64,000 bases of DNA from Marivita sp. XM-24bin2. Lineage in GTDB: Bacteria > Pseudomonadota > Alphaproteobacteria > Rhodobacterales > Rhodobacteraceae. Within the stretch, counting starts at the first letter, position 1; the number at the start of each line of letters is the position of its first letter. The stretch covers positions 79,209 to 143,208 of the forward strand of contig QCWH01000002.1 of the NCBI GenBank assembly GCA_003149565.1, given 5' to 3'. The position numbers and the translations under genes are program-made. Under the pieces are notes generated by a model. The model worked only from the letters and a program-made list of their open reading frames with translations. It ran no database searches and was not told where the DNA came from. This document shows positions 43,305 through 51,031 of this stretch, in pieces.

Positions 43305-44674
43305 CAAGTACGGGGTCAATCGGGCGCAGGCTGACGCTGCTTCTGGCGGGGGTTGCTGCCTTGCTGTCCGTGTTGAGTTGGTGGATGGTTACGGGTCTTG
43401 CACGGCAGGCGGCTGAGCGGACGCAAGACAATGTGTTGGCGGCGTCTGTCACGACCATCGCGGAAACGCTTCGCAGCGAGCAAGGCGAAGTTCGGCTTGA
43501 ACTGCCCTATTCCGCCTTCTCCATGCTTGGTGCGATCAGCGAGGACCGCGTGTTCTATCGTGTCGCCAAAGGTGCGACGGTGCTGACTGGCTACGAGGAC
43601 CTGCCGGTTCCGACAGCATCGCTGCCATCAGGTGGTCGTGTGGTCTTTGATACCGGGCAATACAGCGGAGAAGAAATCCGCATGGCAACAGTCTCGCGTC
43701 TTGTTCTGTCAGGAACCGAGCCTGTTCCTGTCACAGTTACCGTTGCCCAAACGCGTGGTGGAATTGCATCAATTTCAGCGGATCTGTCGCAGCAGGCTGC
43801 TTACCTTGCGATCGCGTTTTTTCTTGTGGCTGTCTCGCTTTCGGCGTTCGCCGCGCGAACGTCCCTGAAGCCCCTGAACGAGATTGCCGCTGCAGTGTCG
43901 CGGAGAGGGCCATCTGATCTTCGTCCTCTGCGCCGATCTGCTCCGACCGAGCTTGCACCTTTGATGATGTCTCTCAATCGCCTTATGGAGAGACTTGGTC
44001 AATCAATTCGAAGCGCAGAGGATTTCATTGCAGAGGCGGCACATCGCATCCGCACACCTTTGGCCACGGTTCGTGCACAGGCGGAAATTGCGCTTCGGTC
44101 AGCCGAAGATGACGAGCAAAAGCAGCGGTTGCGTCAAATGATCCGTGCTATTGACGAGAGTTCCCGGTCTGCCGGGCAGTTGTTGGATCACGCGACCGTC
44201 ATCTACCGCACTGATGACCTCGTGCGTACGCCCGTGTTGCTGTCTGATTTGGTGGGGAAAACCGTGGCCGGTTTGGAACCGACTGCTGCCATGAAGGATA
44301 TCCGTCTCAGCGTCGAGATGGTCAGGGCCAAGGTCGAGGTCGACCCTGTATTGATGGACAATGCACTGCGTAACGTTCTGGACAATGCCATCAAGTATTC
44401 GCCGTCAGAGACCACGGTAACGATTGCCGCATCCGAGCAAGGGGGAGAGGTTAGGATTGCGATAAAGGACCAAGGCGACGGTCTTGGAGATGGGCCCACG
44501 GAAATGCTCACACAAAGGTTTCAACGTGGCACCAATACGCAAGGAATCGTTGGCTCCGGTCTGGGCCTGACGATCGCCAAAGATGTCCTGGTCGCGCATG
44601 GCGGCCGGCTTGAGCTTGAGAGTTTGCAGGGAGGGAAGGGCACATGCGCCACACTTGTTTTGCCATCCTCTTGA
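43301..44674 (+). CDS. tctE: Sensor histidine kinase, TctE-like
   Basis: 457 residues. Helix at about 10-30, a periplasmic 2CSK_N-type domain (NVLAASVTTIAETLRSEQGEVRLELPYSAFSMLG), second helix at about 160-185, HisKA with His248 in FIAEAAHRIRTPLATVRAQAEIAL, and a HATPase with NALRNVLDNAIKYSP, KDQGDG and GSGLGLTIAKDV. Senses a periplasmic signal, likely tricarboxylate or the ligand-loaded binding protein encoded next. Starts at GTG overlapping the regulator stop; its last 31 bases overlap the following binding-protein gene. Confidence 0.9.
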   Translation: MTSTGSIGRRLTLLLAGVAALLSVLSWWMVTGLARQAAERTQDNVLAASVTTIAETLRSEQGEVRLELPYSAFSMLGAISEDRVFYRVAKGATVLTGYEDLPVPTASLPSGGRVVFDTGQYSGEEIRMATVSRLVLSGTEPVPVTVTVAQTRGGIASISADLSQQAAYLAIAFFLVAVSLSAFAARTSLKPLNEIAAAVSRRGPSDLRPLRRSAPTELAPLMMSLNRLMERLGQSIRSAEDFIAEAAHRIRTPLATVRAQAEIALRSAEDDEQKQRLRQMIRAIDESSRSAGQLLDHATVIYRTDDLVRTPVLLSDLVGKTVAGLEPTAAMKDIRLSVEMVRAKVEVDPVLMDNALRNVLDNAIKYSPSETTVTIAASEQGGEVRIAIKDQGDGLGDGPTEMLTQRFQRGTNTQGIVGSGLGLTIAKDVLVAHGGRLELESLQGGKGTCATLVLPSS

Positions 44675-45672
44675 TCTGCCTGTCGACATTCGTCTCAGCG
44701 TTGGAAGTGGAAGATCATCGCCTCTTTCCCGGAACGGGAGGGCAGACATTAAAAGTCATTTCTACGGCAGATCTGGAAGTCTTTGAGCCTTATCTCAAGG
44801 CGTTTCAGTCTCAACATCCCAGCTTGTCGATTGACTATACGGTTGTGTCCTCAAGCGAATTGCACCGTGCTATAACGGGGGGAGCGGTTTTTGACCTTGC
44901 ATTGTCATCCGCGATGGATTTGCAATTTCAGTTGGCCAACGACGGCTTTGCTCAAAGTCACCAGTCCGAGGCAACCGTTGCTTTGCCAGACTGGGCGCGA
45001 TGGCGCGATTTGATTTTCGCCTTTACCGCTGAACCGGCGGTCGTAGTTCTGTCGACGGAGCGTTTCCAAGGTTTGGAATTACCAACCACCCGTCAAGAGC
45101 TGATCAACGTCCTGCGGGAGTACCCAGAGCGGTTTGATGGAGCTGTCGGCACCTATGATGTGCGGGACAGCGGATTGGGCTATCTTTTTGCCACTCAGGA
45201 AGCGCGCTCAACGGATGCCTATTGGCGCCTTTCCGAGGTGATGGGGCGTTTGAACCCGCAACTCTATTGCTGCTCCGGCCAGATGATCGACGACGTTGCA
45301 GATGGCCGGCTTTCGCTCGCATATAATGTTCTTGGCAGTTACGCTGCAGAGAGGTTGGCCCGCAATTCTGAGGGACGCGTGCAAATCTTGGGTATGCAGG
45401 ATTTCACAAATGTCATTCTGCGGACCGCGATCATCCCGACGACCGCGCAGGAGAAGGATGCGGCGGGGGATTTGATCGACATGCTGGTAAGGTTGGGGCA
45501 GCGCGATGCTCCAGAGGACTGGCCTCTTCCGCCTTTAGGGCAATCGGGGCGCGACACTCTCGCGGGTTTTGGACCAATTCGCTTGGGGCCTGCGCTGATG
45601 GTGTATCTTGATCCGTTGAACCGCCGCACATTCCTTGCAGAATGGGAGAACGCCCTTGAGCAGAGGCAATAA
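44644..45672 (+). CDS. Periplasmic binding protein encoded with the TctDE two-component system
   Basis: 342 residues with signal peptide MRHTCFAILLICLSTFVSA. The mature part resembles class II (family 1/iron-type) binding proteins: LKVISTADLEVFEPYLKAFQSQHPSLSIDYTVVSSSELHRAI, RFDGAVGTYDVRDSGLGYLFATQEA, LYCCSGQMIDDVADGRLSLAYNVLGSYAAERL. There is no permease or ATPase beside it and it overlaps the kinase gene by 31 bases, so an accessory sensor role that presents ligand to the kinase is more likely than transport. It is not a TctC-type protein, so it differs from the binding protein of the divergent transporter. Confidence 0.8.
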   Translation: MRHTCFAILLICLSTFVSALEVEDHRLFPGTGGQTLKVISTADLEVFEPYLKAFQSQHPSLSIDYTVVSSSELHRAITGGAVFDLALSSAMDLQFQLANDGFAQSHQSEATVALPDWARWRDLIFAFTAEPAVVVLSTERFQGLELPTTRQELINVLREYPERFDGAVGTYDVRDSGLGYLFATQEARSTDAYWRLSEVMGRLNPQLYCCSGQMIDDVADGRLSLAYNVLGSYAAERLARNSEGRVQILGMQDFTNVILRTAIIPTTAQEKDAAGDLIDMLVRLGQRDAPEDWPLPPLGQSGRDTLAGFGPIRLGPALMVYLDPLNRRTFLAEWENALEQRQ

Positions 45673-45809
45673 TGCGCGGCAGTACTATTTTGTCCAATAA
45701 GAGAATCCAAGTTGCTCGCTAGATAAGCATATCGCAGGAATTCGTTACCCCTCGTTACGAGCTGAGGCGAAAAATTTGAAAATCGCAAAAAGCCGTGGTT
45801 CTGTAGCAC

Positions 45810-47573
45810 ATGCTCCAAGATGCTTTGAATAAAGAAAAAACTCCTGCGCTGAGTCGCGCGCTCGCGGCCAAAGTGAGTGAAATCTATCCGGATTTGGATG
45901 CCGATATTCTCGCCTCCCAAGTGATCAGCGCTTTTTGGCCTGAAGGTACACAACGTCGAAAGCGGGGCCGCCGGCCGGGTAATGCGCTTTGGTCTCAAAG
46001 CGATGCCCTGCTGATCACATATGGAAATTCCATCGTCGATGGTGCGCACAAACCGCTCGACCTTCTAAACGATTTTCTTCGCCGCTATCTGAAAGGTGTG
46101 GTGGATGGTGTGCACATCCTGCCTTTCTTTCCTTTTACATCCGATGACGGATTTGCAGTTACGGATTATTTGGCGGTGAACCCACAATTGGGCGACTGGC
46201 CCGATATCAATCGCATCGCAAGCGAGTTTAAACTGACGTCGGATTTGGTCCTTAACCATGTCTCGAGCCAAGGAACGTGGTTCAACGCGTATCGGCAGGG
46301 TCAGCCACCCTATGATACATTTTTCTTCGAGGCTGATCCCTCTGATGATTTGAGCATGGTGGTGCGCCCGAGAACCACACCGCTCCTGCAAAAGGTGGAT
46401 ACAAAGCATGGGTCGCGCCATGTTTGGTGCACCTTCAGTCATGATCAGATTGACCTAGACTTTCGCAATCCGGATGTCTTGCTCGAATTCCTGCGGATTA
46501 TTCGAACGCACATTGACAACGGTGTTCAGATCATACGGCTCGACGCTGTGGCGTTTCTTTGGAAGGAGGTCGGTTCGCCGTCCATTCACCTGCCGCAGAC
46601 CCATGCAATCGTCAAACTGATCAGGCTTCTGTGCGATTATGCCATCGAACCTATTGTTCTGCTGACTGAGACAAACGTTCCGAAAGCTGAAAACCTGAGT
46701 TACTTTGGAAAACGTGATGAAGCCCATGTCATCTACAATTTTCCGCTGCCGCCACTCATCCTGCATGCTCTTCTTTCGGGGAGCGCCGAAAAACTTGACA
46801 AGTGGCAGAGGTCCATGCCGCCTGCGCCACTTGGCTGCGCCTACCTGAATTTCACGGCAAGCCATGATGGCATCGGAATGCGGCCCGCGGAGGGCCTCCT
46901 GTCCGCGGAAGACCAAGAGGCGATGATCAGGTCAGTCAAAGCCGCAGGTGGTTTGGTCTCGATGCGGGCTTTGCCTGATGGCGGTGAAGCGCCTTATGAA
47001 CTGAATACAACTTATTTCGCGGCGCTTGGCCGCACGTTTGCAGGGCCGGACGCGCATCATGTCGAGCGGTTTCTCTGTTCGCAGACCATCGTCATGTCTC
47101 TCGAAGGCATACCGGCGTTCTACATTCACTCAATGCTGGCAACACCCAACGACACCGAAGCTGTCGAGCGGCGAGGAATGAACAGAGCCATCAATCGCCA
47201 TCGCTGGGACTATGATGTTCTTCAGTCGCATCTTGCGGATGAAAGTACGGTGCATGCACGCGTTCTGCAGGGCTTGAAGCAGCGGTTGAAAATTCGGCAA
47301 GTGCAACCCGCCTTCCATCCCAATGCGACCCAGTTCACTGTCAACACCGGAGACACACGCGTGTTTGGTATCTGGCGGCAGAGCTTGGATCGGCACCAAT
47401 CCATCTTTGCTTTGCACAATGTCAGCAAGGACGTTGTTATGCTTCCTGTGAGCACCTTGAATCTCATCGCAGATGAGGAATGGCGTGATCTGTTGTCAGG
47501 AGATGTGATCCTTGACGAAGATATCGTTCTGGCACCTTATCAGTGTCGTTGGATCAGCAACGCACATCATTGA
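45810..47573 (+). CDS. GH13_18 glycoside phosphorylase, probably glucosylglycerate phosphorylase
   Basis: 587 residues, sucrose-phosphorylase-like GH13 barrel. Catalytic set: nucleophile Asp in IIRLDAVAFLWKE, acid/base Glu in IVLLTETNVP, and transition-state Asp in TASHDGIGMRP; DLVLNHVSSQGTWF is the first conserved region. Members of subfamily 18 phosphorolyse sucrose, glucosylglycerate or glucosylglycerol to glucose 1-phosphate. Convergence with glucosyl-3-phosphoglycerate synthase and phosphatase genes points to 2-O-glucosylglycerate. The ATG at 45810 has no clear ribosome site; another at 45819 is possible. Ends overlap the synthase gene by 7 bases. Confidence 0.8.
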   Translation: MLQDALNKEKTPALSRALAAKVSEIYPDLDADILASQVISAFWPEGTQRRKRGRRPGNALWSQSDALLITYGNSIVDGAHKPLDLLNDFLRRYLKGVVDGVHILPFFPFTSDDGFAVTDYLAVNPQLGDWPDINRIASEFKLTSDLVLNHVSSQGTWFNAYRQGQPPYDTFFFEADPSDDLSMVVRPRTTPLLQKVDTKHGSRHVWCTFSHDQIDLDFRNPDVLLEFLRIIRTHIDNGVQIIRLDAVAFLWKEVGSPSIHLPQTHAIVKLIRLLCDYAIEPIVLLTETNVPKAENLSYFGKRDEAHVIYNFPLPPLILHALLSGSAEKLDKWQRSMPPAPLGCAYLNFTASHDGIGMRPAEGLLSAEDQEAMIRSVKAAGGLVSMRALPDGGEAPYELNTTYFAALGRTFAGPDAHHVERFLCSQTIVMSLEGIPAFYIHSMLATPNDTEAVERRGMNRAINRHRWDYDVLQSHLADESTVHARVLQGLKQRLKIRQVQPAFHPNATQFTVNTGDTRVFGIWRQSLDRHQSIFALHNVSKDVVMLPVSTLNLIADEEWRDLLSGDVILDEDIVLAPYQCRWISNAHH

Positions 47574-48787
47574 TACTCTTGCGCGTCTGCCTGCGCTGCC
47601 GACTGCATGTCCCGTAGAAATGCGGGGTCTGCGGCATGTACTCGGTTCCAGGTGGCGATAAACGGAGTTTCATGCGGATTGTCGAGGAAGGTCTGACCTG
47701 CGCGCATGATGTTTTCGGCAAATAATTCGATTGAAGCTTCTTCGGAGTGCCTGTCGACTGAAAGGCCATTCATTTGTGCATCGCTGTAATACGCGTCCAA
47801 GAGGTCGAGTGCGCTTCGGTAATATGTGGCTTTGAGCGTACGGAACACATTGGTCGTGAAGATCGTGCCGTCGGCGGCCAGCTTGCGGAAGATTGCTTTG
47901 CAGATATCGGTCGACATACGGTTCAAGCCGGTTGCCGCATCTTCTGGGCTGAGCGCCTGGTGCTTGTGGTCATAGGCATCTGCAATCTCGACCTGACAGA
48001 CCGCTTTGGGGGCGAGGTTGCGCCAGGCTTCGGACAGAACGCCAATCTCCAATCCCCAGTCAGACGGTATTCTGAGATCGGGAAGGATATTGGTGCGCAT
48101 CGCAAATTCACCGGACAGGGGGTAGCGAAAGCTGCGGAGGTAATCTAGGTAGTCGCGATCACCTACGACCCGTTTTAGAGCAATCAGCAGAGGACTCACT
48201 AAGAGGCGAGTCACACGGCCGTTCAGTTTGTCCGCGCCAATGCGTGCGTAATATCCTTTTGCCACCTGATAGGGAAAGGTGGGGTTCGCGACAGGGTAAA
48301 TGAGGCGCGCGAGCAATTCGTTGGTGTATGTGAGGATATCACAATCGTGGATCGCCATGACGGCGCTGTCCTGACAGCCAATCAGGTAGCCGATGGATGT
48401 CCAGACATTCTTGCCTTTGCCTTGCTCTGCAGGCGATAGACCCATCTGTTCCAAGCGATTGCCCAAAGCCAACATCCGCGGACTGTCATTCCAGATGACG
48501 ATGTGGTTTTGGTTCAATCCCTCGAAAAACTGCTTCGCATGCCGAAACTGCTCTTCATTTGCCCGGTCCAAGCCCACAATCACCCTGTGTAGGTAAGTGA
48601 CCCGTGACAGCTCAAAGAGGATGTTCGGCATGGCCTCCGTTTCCAGCTCTGAATAGAGGCATGGCAAAATCAGCGACATTTTTCGTGTTTGCGCAAATGT
48701 CTCAAGCTCGTAGGTCATTTCCTGGAGCGAACGTGTCCTCAGGTTGTGCAGGGTGGCGATGTTTCCGTTCTGATGAAAATCAACCAT
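47567..48787 (-). CDS. gpgS: Glucosyl-3-phosphoglycerate synthase (GT81)
   Basis: 406 residues. The nucleotide-sugar binding DxD motif is in VMAIHDCDILTYTNELLARLIYPV, preceded by GKGKNVWTSIGYLIG; YYARIGADKLNGRVTRLLVSPLL and RYPLSGEFAMRTNIL...DWGLEIGVLSEAW match GpgS enzymes. It makes glucosyl-3-phosphoglycerate from an NDP-glucose and 3-phosphoglycerate, the first step of the compatible solute glucosylglycerate. The ATG at 48787 overlaps the phosphatase stop (ATGGTTGA), so the two are co-translated. Confidence 0.85.
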   Translation of the reverse strand: MVDFHQNGNIATLHNLRTRSLQEMTYELETFAQTRKMSLILPCLYSELETEAMPNILFELSRVTYLHRVIVGLDRANEEQFRHAKQFFEGLNQNHIVIWNDSPRMLALGNRLEQMGLSPAEQGKGKNVWTSIGYLIGCQDSAVMAIHDCDILTYTNELLARLIYPVANPTFPYQVAKGYYARIGADKLNGRVTRLLVSPLLIALKRVVGDRDYLDYLRSFRYPLSGEFAMRTNILPDLRIPSDWGLEIGVLSEAWRNLAPKAVCQVEIADAYDHKHQALSPEDAATGLNRMSTDICKAIFRKLAADGTIFTTNVFRTLKATYYRSALDLLDAYYSDAQMNGLSVDRHSEEASIELFAENIMRAGQTFLDNPHETPFIATWNRVHAADPAFLRDMQSAAQADAQEYQ

Positions 48788-49580
48788 TGAGCGTTTGTCC
48801 TTCTGCAAAACCAAGTCTGTCTAGAATACCGTGCACCGCATCATTCCATCCAGCAGGGCCTGGGGCATCTGTGCGTATTATTCGGCCTTCTTTCTCACCT
48901 CGTAGCAACGGTGGTGTAGGCCGATGGCGGTTGGCTACGATCACACCCATATCCGCATTTTCAAGCATTGCGAAATCATTGGGCGCGTCACCTAATGCCA
49001 GTGTGATCTCTGCGTGTAATGCGTCGATTACGGTTTGCATCGCGTCTGCTTTTGTCTGTCCGAAAGACAGTGTCAGAAACCTGCCGCCGTGCTGAGCCAT
49101 GAGGCTTTCCTCAGCCAGCGCTGATGTAAACTTTGCAAGAGCTTTGTCGCTGCCAGACCAAATGCCCGGCTCGGAGTACCCGCGCGCCTTGGCGCGCTGG
49201 GCGGCTTCTTTCGGTAAACCTGTGAGCGTCGATATCTCTTCGACCGTCATGTCTCCGAACCCGTGGAACGCCTGCCTGAGTTCGCGCGGCAGTCGATCCA
49301 ACGCCTTGCGCAAATCCGAATAAGTTTCCACCGGATTGGCATCGGGCAGGCCAATTACACCGGCACCGTTTTCAACGATGGCTGGCCAATGCCCAAGGCC
49401 CATGTCGTCTTGAAGGACTTTCATTTCACATGCGGTCTTGCTGCTTGTGAGGACAACAGGGATACGAAGTGCAGCCAGCCGTTTCAAAGCCGACTGAGCC
49501 GGTTTCCAAGCGTACGTCTCATGATCCAAAAGCGTCCCGTCGAGATCGGAAAAGAGTACGAGCTTTGGAGGATTCTTCAT
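48780..49580 (-). CDS. HAD-IIB phosphatase, glucosyl/mannosyl-3-phosphoglycerate phosphatase
   Basis: 266 residues. HAD motif I LFSDLDGTLLD, motif II VLTSSKT, a C2B cap including ENGAGVIGLP, and motif IV LALGDAPNDFAMLENAD. This is the MPGP pattern; with gpgS directly downstream the substrate is probably glucosyl-3-phosphoglycerate, giving glucosylglycerate. First gene of the two-gene synthesis operon on the minus strand. Confidence 0.85.
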   Translation of the reverse strand: MKNPPKLVLFSDLDGTLLDHETYAWKPAQSALKRLAALRIPVVLTSSKTACEMKVLQDDMGLGHWPAIVENGAGVIGLPDANPVETYSDLRKALDRLPRELRQAFHGFGDMTVEEISTLTGLPKEAAQRAKARGYSEPGIWSGSDKALAKFTSALAEESLMAQHGGRFLTLSFGQTKADAMQTVIDALHAEITLALGDAPNDFAMLENADMGVIVANRHRPTPPLLRGEKEGRIIRTDAPGPAGWNDAVHGILDRLGFAEGQTLNG

Positions 49581-49765
49581 GCCTCGATTGTCGGCCGCTC
49601 ATGCTGTGTGCTCAAGCCGAAAACGTCGTAAGGCTGTGAGCAATTGCAAAAGGCGCATGTGCATATACGGTGAAAGGCATCAAGACCGGACCGGCGATCC
49701 GCAATAGAATGGTACATCTGGCGACCAAACCTTACTGAGAACCAACGGTCAGTGACGGGGCATGA

Positions 49766-51031
49766 TTATCGATTGCTAAACCGCAATGGTCTGTAGTGCG
49801 AAAGGTCAATATTGGCCGAAGTCTGTGTAACGATATCCGCGACAATGCGGCCGGTTTTCGGGGCCATCATCAAACCATAGTGGCTGTGTCCGAAGGCGGT
49901 GATGAGATCGGGAAAGCCCTCAATTTCACCGATACACGGAAGGCTGTCGGGCAAGCTCGGACGTTGACCGGGCCACGTATTGACGTCTGTTGTGCGCATG
50001 TCTGGCACCAATTTCTTTGCCAATTCGGCCAGACCTCGCGCGCGGCTGGGGTTGGGTTCGGCGTCCAGACCCGCAAACTCGGCTGTTCCTGCAACGCGGA
50101 GGCCCTCTTCCATGGAAGAGGCGACAAACTTCATATCCACGTCCATGACGGAATGCGTCAAGCTAACGCCGGGGTCGGCAAATGAAACGTGGTATCCACG
50201 CTCAGCCTCAAGCGGAATGCGAATGCCAAGTGGCTTCAGCAATTTGGCCGACCATACCCCCATCGCCACGACAAGTTTCGGCGTCCAGGTTTGATCGTTG
50301 TCGGTCTGGTAAATCCAGCCGCCATTTTCGTCTCTGTGAAGTGCGACGATATTCTTGCGCAGCACCTCGCCGCCTGCAGCGGCAAACTTTTGTGCGAGAA
50401 CGGTGCCCAATCTGCCCGGCGATGTGACCCGCGCCTGTCCCTTCAGGAGAATGGCGGCTTTGAGATCGTGACTGAGCGCGGGTTCTAGGTCACGCAACTC
50501 TGAAGTTCCAATAGCTTCGATCTCGGCGCCTCGTCTGTAGCGCAAATCGTAGGCCAGCGATTTGGTATTGGCTGCCTCGACATTTCGAAATGCATGCACG
50601 TAATAGCTGTCACGCAGAAGGTTCTCGTGTCCCGTGCCATTGAGGAGTGTGCGGTACAATCCAACATTGTCGCGATTCAGTTGGTCCATTGCATCTGAAA
50701 TTTGTTCGATCCGGCTCTTTCGACCAGCATATAGAAACTGCACGGCCCAGGGCATGAGGCGTGGGAAGTAGCTGGGTCGCACGACCACAGGCCCGAGCGG
50801 ATTCAGCAACCAGCCTGGAACATTTTTCCAGATACCAGGCATGGATTGCGGCACGACGGACCAAGGTGAAACGATTCCGGCATTGCCGAAGGATGTAGCC
50901 TGCCCGGGCGCGCCACGATCAACCAGCCGAACGCGCAGCCCCCTTTCCTGCAAGGCGAGCGCCGTGCAGATCCCGACGATGCCAGCGCCAAGAACGGTGA
51001 CATCGACAGTTGCTGGCACAGCGATTGACAT
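49766..51031 (-). CDS. DadA-like FAD-dependent amino acid oxidase/dehydrogenase
   Basis: 421 residues. N-terminal FAD Rossmann motif VTVLGAGIVGICTALALQERGLRVRLVDR, the DadA-like FGNAGIVSPWSVVPQSMPG stretch, and a C-terminal TWPGQRPSLPDSLPCIGEI / AFGHSHYGLMMAPKTGR segment. D-amino acid dehydrogenases oxidise D-amino acids to 2-oxoacids and pass electrons to quinone. Coupled by TGATG to the TRAP permease gene upstream, it should act on the compound imported by the TAXI-TRAP system, plausibly an amino acid or opine-like amine. Confidence 0.87.
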   Translation of the reverse strand: MSIAVPATVDVTVLGAGIVGICTALALQERGLRVRLVDRGAPGQATSFGNAGIVSPWSVVPQSMPGIWKNVPGWLLNPLGPVVVRPSYFPRLMPWAVQFLYAGRKSRIEQISDAMDQLNRDNVGLYRTLLNGTGHENLLRDSYYVHAFRNVEAANTKSLAYDLRYRRGAEIEAIGTSELRDLEPALSHDLKAAILLKGQARVTSPGRLGTVLAQKFAAAGGEVLRKNIVALHRDENGGWIYQTDNDQTWTPKLVVAMGVWSAKLLKPLGIRIPLEAERGYHVSFADPGVSLTHSVMDVDMKFVASSMEEGLRVAGTAEFAGLDAEPNPSRARGLAELAKKLVPDMRTTDVNTWPGQRPSLPDSLPCIGEIEGFPDLITAFGHSHYGLMMAPKTGRIVADIVTQTSANIDLSHYRPLRFSNR

